Below, in pieces: positions 1-8,900 of a DNA stretch of 64,000 nt (its first letter is position 1; the number at the start of each line of letters is the position of its first letter). The stretch is from Bacteroidales bacterium (GTDB lineage: Bacteria; Bacteroidota; Bacteroidia; Bacteroidales; P3), in contig JAFUWF010000023.1 in NCBI GenBank assembly GCA_017483575.1, forward strand, positions 62,001-126,000, written 5' to 3'. Under the pieces are notes generated by a model. That model did no database searches. It saw only the letters and a program-made list of their open reading frames with translations, and had not been told where the DNA came from. A program made the translations under genes and the position numbers.

Positions 1-309
1 TTCCGCGGATGGAACGCCCGGGAGACGCTGCACCGTTGGCCGGAGGTGGTTCGTGGCGAAAGGAAACATATCTTCCCCTATCAGGAGAACGCCAACGTGA
101 TGTTCAACTCGGCCCTGCTGTACGAGCTTGGCGTGCTGAAGCGCTATGCCGAACCCTTGCTGAAGCAGGTGCCGGAGAACTGCGAGGAGTTTTCGATGGC
201 CAAACAGCTGCTGGACTTCTCGGAGCTGGTGGAGCCGATAGACGATAAGTTTATCCCCCACAACAGCATCATGCGGGAGTTCCTGGGAGGAAGCGCGTTT
301 GAATACTAG
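1..309 (+). CDS. Nucleoside (uridine-type) kinase, C-terminal end only
   Basis: The frame is open from the first base of the window and stops at a TAG at 307-309, so this is the last 102 residues of a protein whose start lies outside. The C-terminal motifs PYQENANVMFNSALLYELG and REFLGGSAFEY are, as I remember them, characteristic of the roughly 550-residue nucleoside kinases of Bacteroidales, in which a TGS/threonyl-tRNA-synthetase-like N-terminus precedes a uridine-kinase-type P-loop domain. The kinase domain itself is not visible here, so the assignment rests on the tail. It converges on aroK with a 36-bp gap of degenerate purine-rich repeats (gaatgaaag-like) and no clear terminator hairpin. 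Confidence 0.7.
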   Translation, partial: FRGWNARETLHRWPEVVRGERKHIFPYQENANVMFNSALLYELGVLKRYAEPLLKQVPENCEEFSMAKQLLDFSELVEPIDDKFIPHNSIMREFLGGSAFEY

Positions 310-345
310 GAGTGAGAGGGAATGAAAGGAAGTGAAAGGATTATC

Positions 346-822
346 CTAAGGTAATTGAGGATTTGTCCCGTCAAGGATTATGGGAGCGCGGAGGTAGATG
401 CCTTCGCGCTCTTTTAGTTGGGCCTCGATGCGGGGCCGGAGCTCCTCCTCGGGGAGGCCATGAAGGATGGGACGGGGATTGCGGCTGCGGAGGGCGCGAA
501 AAACGAGGTCGTCGACCGACATGCGGAGGTAGATGGCGATGCCGTTGGAGAGGATGAAGTCCATATTGCCGGAATGACAGGGGGTGCCGCCGCCGGTGGC
601 GACAACGACGTTGTCGAGGGAGGCGGTGGAGCGCAGAATCTGGTTCTCCAGCTGGCGGAAAGCCTTCTCACCGAAAACAGAGAAGAAGCGGGGGACGGTA
701 TAATGATAGCGCTCCTCGAAGGCCCGATCGAGGTCAAGGAAGTCCATGCCTTTCTCAACCGCCAACCGGCGCCCGAAGGTGGACTTGCCCGAATACATAT
801 AGCCGACGAGGTAGTACTTCAT
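346..822 (-). CDS. aroK: Shikimate kinase
   Basis: 158 residues, slightly short for the family (about 165-175). It phosphorylates shikimate with ATP in the chorismate pathway, in the cytosol. Visible motifs are a Walker A of the form GYMYSGKST (residues 7-15), the shikimate/Mg-binding DLD at 30-32, an FR pair near residue 56 and the GGG substrate loop at 77-79 (ATGGGTPC). A lid-like arginine region (RSRNPRP) follows near 110. Its ATG overlaps the recN stop codon by 4 bp, so the two are probably translationally coupled and belong to the leftward operon from dedA. Confidence 0.92.
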   Translation of the reverse strand: MKYYLVGYMYSGKSTFGRRLAVEKGMDFLDLDRAFEERYHYTVPRFFSVFGEKAFRQLENQILRSTASLDNVVVATGGGTPCHSGNMDFILSNGIAIYLRMSVDDLVFRALRSRNPRPILHGLPEEELRPRIEAQLKEREGIYLRAPIILDGTNPQLP

Positions 823-2504
823 TTCTCCATCAGTTCGCGTGCGGTTTGAAGGGCGGCGGGGGTCGGAGGATCGGAGCTGAGCATAACGGCGACCTCGGTG
901 AGGCGTTCGTCGGAGGTGAGTTGACGGATATGGGAGACCGTGCGGTCGGCGCCGTCTTCTACCCGCTTGTAGACCTTGAGGTGCTGCGAAGCACGGGCAG
1001 CGATCTGCGGGAGGTGGGTGATGGCGACGACCTGCATGTGCTCAGCCATACGGCACATGATGTTGCCGACGGCAATGGAGATGTCGCCCGAAACGCCGGT
1101 ATCGATTTCGTCGAAGATAAGGGTGGGGATGAAAGTTGGCAGTTGACAGTTGGCAGTTGGTAGGGACTTGATGGCCAACATGAGGCGCGAGAGCTCGCCG
1201 CCGGAGGCTACCTTGGCGAGGTCACGGAGTTCGCCTCCCCGGTTGGCATTGAAGAGGAAGGACACCGCATCGTGCCCCGTGGGGCCGTAGGACTGTGTAG
1301 GGGTAAGCAGGACGGAGAAACGTGCTTCGGGCATCCCCAGGTCGTGCAATACGGGGATAATGCCTTCGGCCAAACGGGAGCCTGCAGCCTGTCGTGCAGC
1401 GGTAAGGATGTCGGCAGCCGACTGCGCCTTGGCGAAAGCCCTGTCGACCTGCTCCATGAGTGCATGGATGCGAGCATCGAGGGAAGAGATGGACTGGAGT
1501 CGGGCATCGAGGTCGTCGCGGATGGCGATGAGGGCATCGACGCTATCGACACCGTGCTTCTTCTGGAGCCGATAGAGGAGCGCTAGGCGGTCGTCGACCT
1601 GCTGCTGCCGTTCGGGGTTGTAGGAGACACTGTCGGCCAGGGAAGAGAGGGAGGAGTTGATATCGTCGAGCTCTATGAGCGCGGAATCAAGCCGGGAGAG
1701 AAGCGCATCGGCCTCGGGATGGAACGACGCGATGTGTGAGAGGGCGTTCTTGGCCTGACGGAGGCATGGGAGGATGGCCTGCTCGGAGTCGTTGTCGAGG
1801 AGCGAGGCTGCTTCACCAAGACCTTCGCGGATGGCCTCGGCATGGGCAAGAAGCTGAGACTCCTGTTCGAGGGCCTGCTGCTCGTCGGGGATCAGACGGG
1901 CCTCGGAGAGTTCGTTGAACTGGAACTGGAGATAGTCCTGTTCCTTGCGATTCTGCGCCTCGGCAGAGGTGAGGGCTTCGAGGTTGCGCTTGAGGGAATA
2001 ATATTTGGCGTAGGCAGCCTGATAGGCGGCGAAGGGGTGACACTCTCCTCCGTCCGACACCATGGAGTCGAGAAGGGTGAAGCGGAAAGCGCTATCGGCG
2101 AGGGTAAGGGTCTGATGTTGGGAGTGTATGTCGACCAAACGGGTACCCAAGGAGCGGAGGAAGGGCAGCTGGACAGGGGTGTCGTTGACGAAGGCCCGGC
2201 TCTTGCCGGAAGGGGCAATCTCGCGACGGAGGAGGAGATGGTCGTCGTAGTCGACATCGGCCTCATCGAACAAGGGCTGAAAGCCGAGGTTGGCGATATC
2301 GAACTGGGCCTCGACGATGCATTTGCGTTCCTTGTCAGCCAAAACAGCAGTATCGGCGCGCTGGCCAAGGAGCAGGCCCAAGGCTCCGAGGAGGATGGAC
2401 TTACCCGCACCCGTCTCACCGGTGATGACCACAAATCCAGATCCGAAGGAGATGTCCGACTCGCGAATCAGGGCATAGTTTTCTATGTGTAGGCTGAGGA
2501 GCAT
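819..2504 (-). CDS. recN: DNA repair protein RecN
   Basis: 561 residues, an SMC-like ATPase used in double-strand-break repair. The N-terminus shows LHIENYALI and a Walker A GETGAGKS near residue 32; the C-terminus shows the ABC signature region (ASGGELSRLMLAIK) and the Walker B LIFDEIDTGVSG. Between the two lies an odd LPTANCQLPT stretch encoded by four tandem heptamers (1135-1162), absent from the RecN proteins I know. I chose the ATG at 2504 because the protein starts canonically there (MLLSLHIENYAL); a longer reading to 2639 would run into sufS. The start lies 2 bp after the sufS stop. Confidence 0.95.
   Translation of the reverse strand: MLLSLHIENYALIRESDISFGSGFVVITGETGAGKSILLGALGLLLGQRADTAVLADKERKCIVEAQFDIANLGFQPLFDEADVDYDDHLLLRREIAPSGKSRAFVNDTPVQLPFLRSLGTRLVDIHSQHQTLTLADSAFRFTLLDSMVSDGGECHPFAAYQAAYAKYYSLKRNLEALTSAEAQNRKEQDYLQFQFNELSEARLIPDEQQALEQESQLLAHAEAIREGLGEAASLLDNDSEQAILPCLRQAKNALSHIASFHPEADALLSRLDSALIELDDINSSLSSLADSVSYNPERQQQVDDRLALLYRLQKKHGVDSVDALIAIRDDLDARLQSISSLDARIHALMEQVDRAFAKAQSAADILTAARQAAGSRLAEGIIPVLHDLGMPEARFSVLLTPTQSYGPTGHDAVSFLFNANRGGELRDLAKVASGGELSRLMLAIKSLPTANCQLPTFIPTLIFDEIDTGVSGDISIAVGNIMCRMAEHMQVVAITHLPQIAARASQHLKVYKRVEDGADRTVSHIRQLTSDERLTEVAVMLSSDPPTPAALQTARELMEK
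1135..1162. repeat. Heptamer array inside recN (4 units)
   Basis: Four contiguous 7-bp units of the form gttggca/gttgaca/gttggta. The array is 28 bp long and is translated on the minus strand as part of LPTANCQLPT in RecN. Confidence 0.85.
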
Positions 2505-2506
2505 AT

Positions 2507-3709
2507 CTATTGCAGCATGGGTATAATACGTTCGAGTGCATTCATCAAGGCATCGACCTCGTCGCGGGTGTTGTAGACGGCGAAGGAGGCACGAACCGTT
2601 CCCGGAATGCCGTAGCGGTCCATGATGGGCTGGGTGCAATGGTGTCCGGTGCGGACCGCCACCCCGAGCTGGTCGAGGAGCGTGCCGACATCGTAGGGGT
2701 GCACGTCGCCGATGAGGAAAGAGAGCACAGAGGTCTTGTGGGGGCCTGTGCCGAAGATGCGGATGCCGTGGATTTGCAGGATACGCTCGGTGGCATAGCG
2801 CAGCAGCTGGTCCTCATGGGCGGCAATATTGTCGATACCGGTTTCCTGCATGAAGGAGATGGCTTCGCCGAGACCAATGACATCGCCTACGGAAGGCGTG
2901 CCGGCCTCGAACTTGAAGGGGAGTTGATTATAGGTGGTGCAGTCGAAAGTGACGGTTTCTATCATCTCTCCCCCACCCTGATACGGCGGCAGTTCGTTGA
3001 GAATCTCCTCGCGGCCATACATCACGCCGACCCCCATCGGTCCGTACATCTTATGCCCTGAGAAGCAGTAGAAGTCGCATCCGAGGGCCTGCACGTCGAC
3101 AGAGAGATGGGAGATGGCCTGTGCGCCGTCGATGAGCACGGGGACACCATGAGAATGCGCGATGCGGATGATGTCGGCGATGGGGTTGACGCTGCCGAGG
3201 GTATTGGAGACGTGGTTGACGGCCACTATGCGGGTATTCTTTGTAAACAGGCGATCATAAACCTCGAGGTCCAGCACGCCCTCGTCGCTAAACGGGATAG
3301 GCCGCAAAACGGCACCGGCGAGCTGCCAGGGGACGATGTCGGAGTGGTGCTCCATACCGGAGACGATTACTTCATCGTTTCCTACAAAGTAGCGTTTGGC
3401 GAAAGAGGAGGCCACGAGGTTGATGCTCTCAGTGGTGCCACGGGTGAAGACAATCTCGTGGCTGTAGCGGGCATGGATAAGTTGCTGCACCTGACAACGC
3501 ACCTGCTCATAGCGCTCGGTAGCCATAGTGGCTAGATGGTGGGCCCCACGGTGGATATTGCTGTTGAGATGACGGTAGTAACCGTCGAGGGCCTCGATGA
3601 CCCGCAGGGGCTTCTGCGTGGTGGCCGCGTTGTCGAGATAGACCAGCGGGCGACCATGCACCTGGGTGTCAAGGATAGGGAACTGGGATCGTATATCGGA
3701 AGGAATCAT
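2507..3709 (-). CDS. sufS: Cysteine desulfurase, SufS type
   Basis: 400 residues, the usual length for class II (SufS/CsdA) desulfurases, PLP enzymes that move sulfur from cysteine to Fe-S cluster assembly. The PLP lysine is K220 in SGHKMYGP and the catalytic cysteine is C358 in RTGHHCTQP, the short extended-lobe arrangement expected for SufS rather than IscS. LDNAATTQKP is at the N-terminus. No sufB/C/D is adjacent; instead it sits between dedA (4-bp overlap at its start) and recN (2-bp gap), so it has been uncoupled from the suf operon or the other suf genes lie elsewhere. Confidence 0.93.
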   Translation of the reverse strand: MIPSDIRSQFPILDTQVHGRPLVYLDNAATTQKPLRVIEALDGYYRHLNSNIHRGAHHLATMATERYEQVRCQVQQLIHARYSHEIVFTRGTTESINLVASSFAKRYFVGNDEVIVSGMEHHSDIVPWQLAGAVLRPIPFSDEGVLDLEVYDRLFTKNTRIVAVNHVSNTLGSVNPIADIIRIAHSHGVPVLIDGAQAISHLSVDVQALGCDFYCFSGHKMYGPMGVGVMYGREEILNELPPYQGGGEMIETVTFDCTTYNQLPFKFEAGTPSVGDVIGLGEAISFMQETGIDNIAAHEDQLLRYATERILQIHGIRIFGTGPHKTSVLSFLIGDVHPYDVGTLLDQLGVAVRTGHHCTQPIMDRYGIPGTVRASFAVYNTRDEVDALMNALERIIPMLQ

Positions 3710-4482
3710 TTCTTACGGTTTTTCTTGATGAAATGGCGTGCCACAAAGAAGATCACGACAAGGACGAAGATGACGACGATGGCGTAGCTGAGGAGGCTGC
3801 TATAGCGCTCGATGACGCTGGGGTCGGCCGCCTGATAGGCCAACCAGCCCAACAAGGCCAGTACACAGTTCCACACAAAGGCGCCGATAGAGGTGTAGAG
3901 CGTGAACGAGAAGAGGTTCATCTTGCTCAAACCGGCGGGAATGGATATAAGTTGACGGATAACGGGGATGAGACGTCCGACAAGCGTAGAAACAACACCG
4001 TGGTCGTTGAAGTACTTCTCGGCACGTTCCATCTTCTCACCCGAAAGGCTGAGCATGTGGCCCCACTTGCTGTCGACGAAAGCGTAGATGATGGGCCGCC
4101 CGAGCCAACGCGAGAGGAAATAGTTGATAAGGGCACCTATCAACGCTCCCAGTGTGCCGAAGACGACAACAAGCCATATCTTCATCCCGCTCTTGCCTTC
4201 GGGGTTGGCAGCGACATAGACTGCCGGCGGGATGACCACTTCGGACGGGAACGGCACAAAGGAACTTTCTACGGCCATCAGGCCTCCAACGGCCCAGTAG
4301 TTCATGTGGGCGTCGTACCATTTCAAGGCTGCAGCCACAAATCCCGACGAGGCTGTATCGCCGCGCACGGCTTCCGCCACGCCGACAGTTGCCGGGGCAG
4401 TCCCTGTTTCCTGCGCCATCAGGGGCTGTCCGGAGAAGAGCGACAACAAGGCCGCTATTACAAGTATCTGTTTTCTATTCAT
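3706..4482 (-). CDS. DedA/VTT family membrane protein with an N-terminal signal peptide
   Basis: 258 residues. DedA proteins are inner-membrane proteins linked to lipid-carrier flipping and envelope homeostasis. After a signal-like segment (MNRKQILVIAALLSLF...MAQ) come the family motifs ESSFVPFPSEVVIPPA and GRLIPVIRQLISIPAG, the reentrant-helix regions of the VTT domain, then two C-terminal hydrophobic helices and a lysine/arginine-rich end. An added cleavable-looking N-terminus is not typical of E. coli DedA. I chose the ATG at 4482; upstream codons in this frame are shadows of the TPR gene, which it overlaps by 8 bp. The stop overlaps the sufS start by 4 bp. Confidence 0.85.
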   Translation of the reverse strand: MNRKQILVIAALLSLFSGQPLMAQETGTAPATVGVAEAVRGDTASSGFVAAALKWYDAHMNYWAVGGLMAVESSFVPFPSEVVIPPAVYVAANPEGKSGMKIWLVVVFGTLGALIGALINYFLSRWLGRPIIYAFVDSKWGHMLSLSGEKMERAEKYFNDHGVVSTLVGRLIPVIRQLISIPAGLSKMNLFSFTLYTSIGAFVWNCVLALLGWLAYQAADPSVIERYSSLLSYAIVVIFVLVVIFFVARHFIKKNRKK

Positions 4483-5923
4483 CGTGATGTTTATTGTTTT
4501 CGGGTGAATTGGCATACGGGTCGGCCGGCACAAGGGGCCCGAGCAACGGATGCACCATAATCTCGGGGCATATCTCCGCCAACATGGCGGGCGACACATC
4601 GGGAAGCATCTTGCGGGCACGGTTGTAGCGGTTAGTGTAGAAGTAGCATGCCGCAAGATAGGTGCTGTAGAACGTATCATGGGGATAGGCCTCCAGCGAC
4701 TCTTCGGCAAAGAATATCAGGATATCGTAAACCTTATGTTTATAAAGGAACTGAGTGTAGATCTGGCATTGCGGCTCGGTGTAGAGATTGGACGTAATCA
4801 GTCGCTCGAAGAAACCGGAAGCCTTGTTGAAATCGCCCGTAGCGTCGTACACCATAGCGGCGGCACAAAGCACTTCCGGGTCGCCCTCCGGACTGTCTGG
4901 CATAGGATAGGTATCGTCCAGCAGCACAGCCCGCTTGACGGAGGAGAGGGCCATGGCGTTGTCACCCGTTTCCATATAACAAAGGGCAATCGCAGCATAG
5001 GCCTCAGCGTCGTTGGGATTATCGTCGATGGCTTTCTTGAAGTAGGCCATGGCGGTGTCGTAATTGGCCTCGCGGGCATAGAGGTTGCCTATGGTGCGGT
5101 AGACCTTGGCACGGTCGTCGCAGTAGTCGAGCACCCGTATCATGGTCGTCACCGCCTCGCTGGTGCAGCCCATGAAGTCCTGCGTCTGCGACAAAGCGAC
5201 ATAGGCATCCACATAGCACTTGTCGATGGCAATGGCGAACTCGAAGGCATCCACGGCCTTCTCGTAGAGCGTCAGGTCGCGGTAGGCACATCCCAGACAA
5301 TACCAGGCTTCTTTGCTGTATGGGTTTTTCTTCACATAGTTGTCCAGATAGTCTTCCGCCTGCTCGATCCTGCCCGACACATAGGAGACATCGTAGTAGT
5401 TGTAGATGGTGATATCGTCGCAAGAGTCACTCTCCATGGCCTTGCGATAGAAGTTGAGGGCCGAGTCGTAGTCCTTCAGTTTGTAGTACTCTTCCGCCAT
5501 ATTGGCATAGACGCGTCCGAGCATCCAGCCGTCGCGCGCAGCCTCCTTGAAGTAGGCAATGGCTTTCTCCGACTCTCCAACGGCACCGTTGGCCACCCCT
5601 AGGGAATAGGCCACATCGGTGTTGTCGGGTTCTGCCTGGCGCATCTGGTTCAGCACCTTGAGGGCCATCCAATATTGTTCATGCGACATCATGAGATGAG
5701 CACGGCGAAGCCGGATAGTAGTGCTGTTGGGATAGAGCTCTTCGGCGTACTCCACAGCACGTTCGAGGGGTTTCAGGTCATTGACTTCAAAGTAATAGTC
5801 TATGATAATCTCCATTTCGTCGACATCAAAGAACTGGGTCCTGCCCTTGAGAACCGTATTCTCAAAGTCGAGCACCAGGTCGCGCACCTCATCATCGAAA
5901 TTATGGAATCTGTCTTTTTTCAT
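4475..5923 (-). CDS. Tetratricopeptide-repeat protein
   Basis: 482 residues with no signal peptide, so probably cytoplasmic. The sequence is almost entirely helix-turn-helix repeats with TPR spacing (A..Y..A at positions 8, 11, 20; for example AYSLGVANGAVGESEKAIAYFKEA and AYAAIALCYMETGDNAMALSS). The N-terminus is acidic (FHNFDDEVRDLVLDFENTV). TPR proteins act as scaffolds; no enzyme domain is present. The start codon abuts the sprA stop, so it is likely co-transcribed with sprA. A role in assembly of the type IX machinery would fit the context but is inference. Confidence 0.8.
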   Translation of the reverse strand: MKKDRFHNFDDEVRDLVLDFENTVLKGRTQFFDVDEMEIIIDYYFEVNDLKPLERAVEYAEELYPNSTTIRLRRAHLMMSHEQYWMALKVLNQMRQAEPDNTDVAYSLGVANGAVGESEKAIAYFKEAARDGWMLGRVYANMAEEYYKLKDYDSALNFYRKAMESDSCDDITIYNYYDVSYVSGRIEQAEDYLDNYVKKNPYSKEAWYCLGCAYRDLTLYEKAVDAFEFAIAIDKCYVDAYVALSQTQDFMGCTSEAVTTMIRVLDYCDDRAKVYRTIGNLYAREANYDTAMAYFKKAIDDNPNDAEAYAAIALCYMETGDNAMALSSVKRAVLLDDTYPMPDSPEGDPEVLCAAAMVYDATGDFNKASGFFERLITSNLYTEPQCQIYTQFLYKHKVYDILIFFAEESLEAYPHDTFYSTYLAACYFYTNRYNRARKMLPDVSPAMLAEICPEIMVHPLLGPLVPADPYANSPENNKHHDE

Positions 5924-8900
5924 TTAGAACGAGAATCTGACTGTCAAACCGCCTTTAGTTGTTGAATTGGGATAGGAGTTGGAAATGTAGGGTGTATTGA
6001 TATTGGTCTGGAAGAAAGCCTTGAGGGTGAGCGTGGTGGTCAGCGCATACTCGGCGCTGAGCTCAGCCATCCACACGGAGCTTCCGGACGATATCTGGGA
6101 GAGGTTCTGATTGATTTTTCGAATCGTGGTCTTGTTGGAGTTATAGGTAAGGTTCAACCGCACCACCAGGTCGCTCTTCAGCTTGTGGGTCTTGTCGGCG
6201 AATTTCACATCGAAGGCAATGTCCTTGAAGGTATAGCCAGCGCCCAGCGTGAAGCCGCTGCGCATGGTCTCGGTGAGCTGGTTGTTGCTGAAGGATAGCA
6301 TCAGCGTGCGGTTCTTCTGAAGCGAGAAGTTGAACTGGAAGCTGTTGACCATGTTCACCGACACACGGATCAGGGGGTTGAACTGCTCCGTGATCTGGAC
6401 GCCCTCCATACTCACCGGCGGCACATAGTCGCCCGTACTGTTCAGGATGCTCTCCGAACCGTAGTCGTAATCCTCCACGTCCGAGAGGGTGGCGTCGGTG
6501 TAGAAGTTGCCCACGCTGTAAGTGGATGCATAGCGATGCGAGAGGGTGATGTTGGTGAACCATTTCTTCAGGAACTGAATCTTGTTCAGTCCGTTGTAGT
6601 TGATGTTCCAGTTGGGCAACGGGAACGACTGGAACGGCGAGAAACCGTAGCTCTTCGCATCCTTGCCAAGATAGGTGGCCAGGAACGAGGTGAGTAGCAC
6701 CGTCTGCGAATTGGCACTGTAGCCTGCGGGGTAGTAGTTGCCGTTCATGGTATCCAGCACCAGCTGTTCGTTGTACGGGTCGCCGTTGGCAGCTGCCAAC
6801 CGTTCTGCTACTATCGAACGGTTCTCCAGAAACTCCGCGAAGAGCGCATCCGCATCGGAGAACGCCGTCAGGAAGCTCCAGGTCGTGGTGTTGTAGCTTC
6901 CCGTCATGCGATACGACAACGGACCATCCACGAAGTCCCTATCCGAAAGGTACTTGTAGTAGTATTCCTCGCGGTTGTTGTAGTTTTGCGATGCCGTGAT
7001 GGCTATCTTGAAGTCCCGTATGGGCTCCACATTGGCCTGCAGCGACAAGCGCCGGTCTGTCGTCATCTCATGGGGCGAGTTGAAGAGGGTGTCGCGCGAG
7101 AGGAGGTCGTTGCTCCTTAGGCTCTCCGCCACGTCGAAGTCATAGCCCAGGATGTATCCCGCTCCGGGGCTCCAGTAGGTCTGCGGGTCGAGGCCAACGA
7201 ATCGCGGCTCGCCCATATAGCCCGGCAAACGCGAACCATTGGTGACGCTGTACTGGACACTGGCATCTTTCACGCAGGTCACCAGTCGCAACCCGAAGTA
7301 AGCCACCTCCTTCAGGATTTCCTTCAACCGCTCATGTCGCAGGCTGTCGGCCATGGCGATAGAGTCTTGTGCGCTGATTTTGTTCTTTCCACGGTTGTTG
7401 TTCTTGGCAGGCTGGCGCTTGGGACTCTTCTGTGCATTGGCATCCTTGAGGAGCTTGAACTTGGAATAGAAGGTGCTGAAATTGGCATTCAACGAAGCCT
7501 GCATCGTCGTGGACCCCTGCAAGGTGGCTCCCATGCTCTGCAAAGCCTGCGTGGTGCCTTGGTACACGTAGTTCGTTCTGTAGCTCAACGGCGCACGAAG
7601 GAAGTCCAGATAAGGCAACTTGTTCACCGGCAGCTCATACGTGACGTTCACCGTCTGCTGGAAGTTCTGCATGGTGCCTCCGCGGGCAATGGATTGCCAT
7701 ATGGAGTCCGTCGCCGGACCGTCGATACGGCCCACCGGTTCCTCAATCCTTGCATTGGCGTTGGCCGAATACTGTATGTGGAATGTCCGCATCAGGTCGT
7801 ACTGCAAGCCATACGTCCGTTGCCACGTAAACTGCTTGAAGTACGTCGGCTTGATAATCACCAACGCCGCACTCTTGTTCCTCAGCAACGTCTCCTCATA
7901 GTCGCGATACACCTCGGTCGAGAAGCTCAGACTCTTGGGCAGGTAGTAGAAGTTGAAGTCTTTCAGTATCTTCCACGCCTTCCCTTTGAAGAGTTTCACC
8001 TTGTCGAAGGGTTTCACCGGTTCGGGTTGCAGACTGTAGTTGTAGGTGAAGCCCCCTCGGTGCTGGTCCTTGCTGTAGCTCTCTATATCCTCGTCGCTCG
8101 TCCTTTCGCGGCTGTAGGCGTATGAGAAACTGAAGTTCTCAATGTCGTAGATGTGTGGCTTCAGGTTGTCCTTCCCCACCCTGTCTTTCCTGATATTGGT
8201 CAGGGTCAGGTTGGTAGCCGACTTCCTCCGCTGGGTCATCTGCTTCACGCTGTCGCGCTCGGCTTCACTGTTGTAGGTTGCCAGATCGTCGTACAGCAGC
8301 ACATCGGGGTTGTACGGATTGTATTCCGGACTGCCAATCTCGCGGCTGTAGTCCAGGTAGAGCGGTATGTGCATACCCCATTCCTCCGGCAGGAACTTGC
8401 CAAGCTCCATGTCGAAGGTGGTCTGGAAGGTGAAGGTGTTCATCAGTTCTTCCTTGATGAGCGGGTCCTCCAGGTTGCCGAAGTTAGCCGTGGTGTAGGA
8501 GCCATAGACCGACAGGTTGCCCACATCGGCCAGGTTTGTCCTCGCCAAGGCCATGGCGGCCCAGCCGCCCTTGTTCAGGTAGTCTGTCAACCGCAACTCG
8601 TTGATCCACACCGTCGCCGACTTCGGCAGCATGTTGTTGCCGTCGGTGAGGCTCTCCTTCTTCGGGTTGCGCACGCCGATCATGATGACCTTCACCTTCC
8701 CAAGGTTGGGCGTACCGAGAACGGTGTATTTCTTCCCGTCCACCATCTCGCTGTAGAGCAACGTCGGCGAATAGCCACTCTCGCCGTTGCGTATCTTGTG
8801 ATTGCGGTTGGTCTTGATTTCGGTGAGCTTCTGCAGGTCGATGTCCACGTTGTTCTCCCTCGGCCAGATGGCATAAGGGTCGTCGCTGGGGGTATACCAC

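Noticed and set aside
2505-2639. Longer RecN start
   Set aside because: The extra residues are a shadow of sufS, and the conserved RecN N-terminus begins at 2504.
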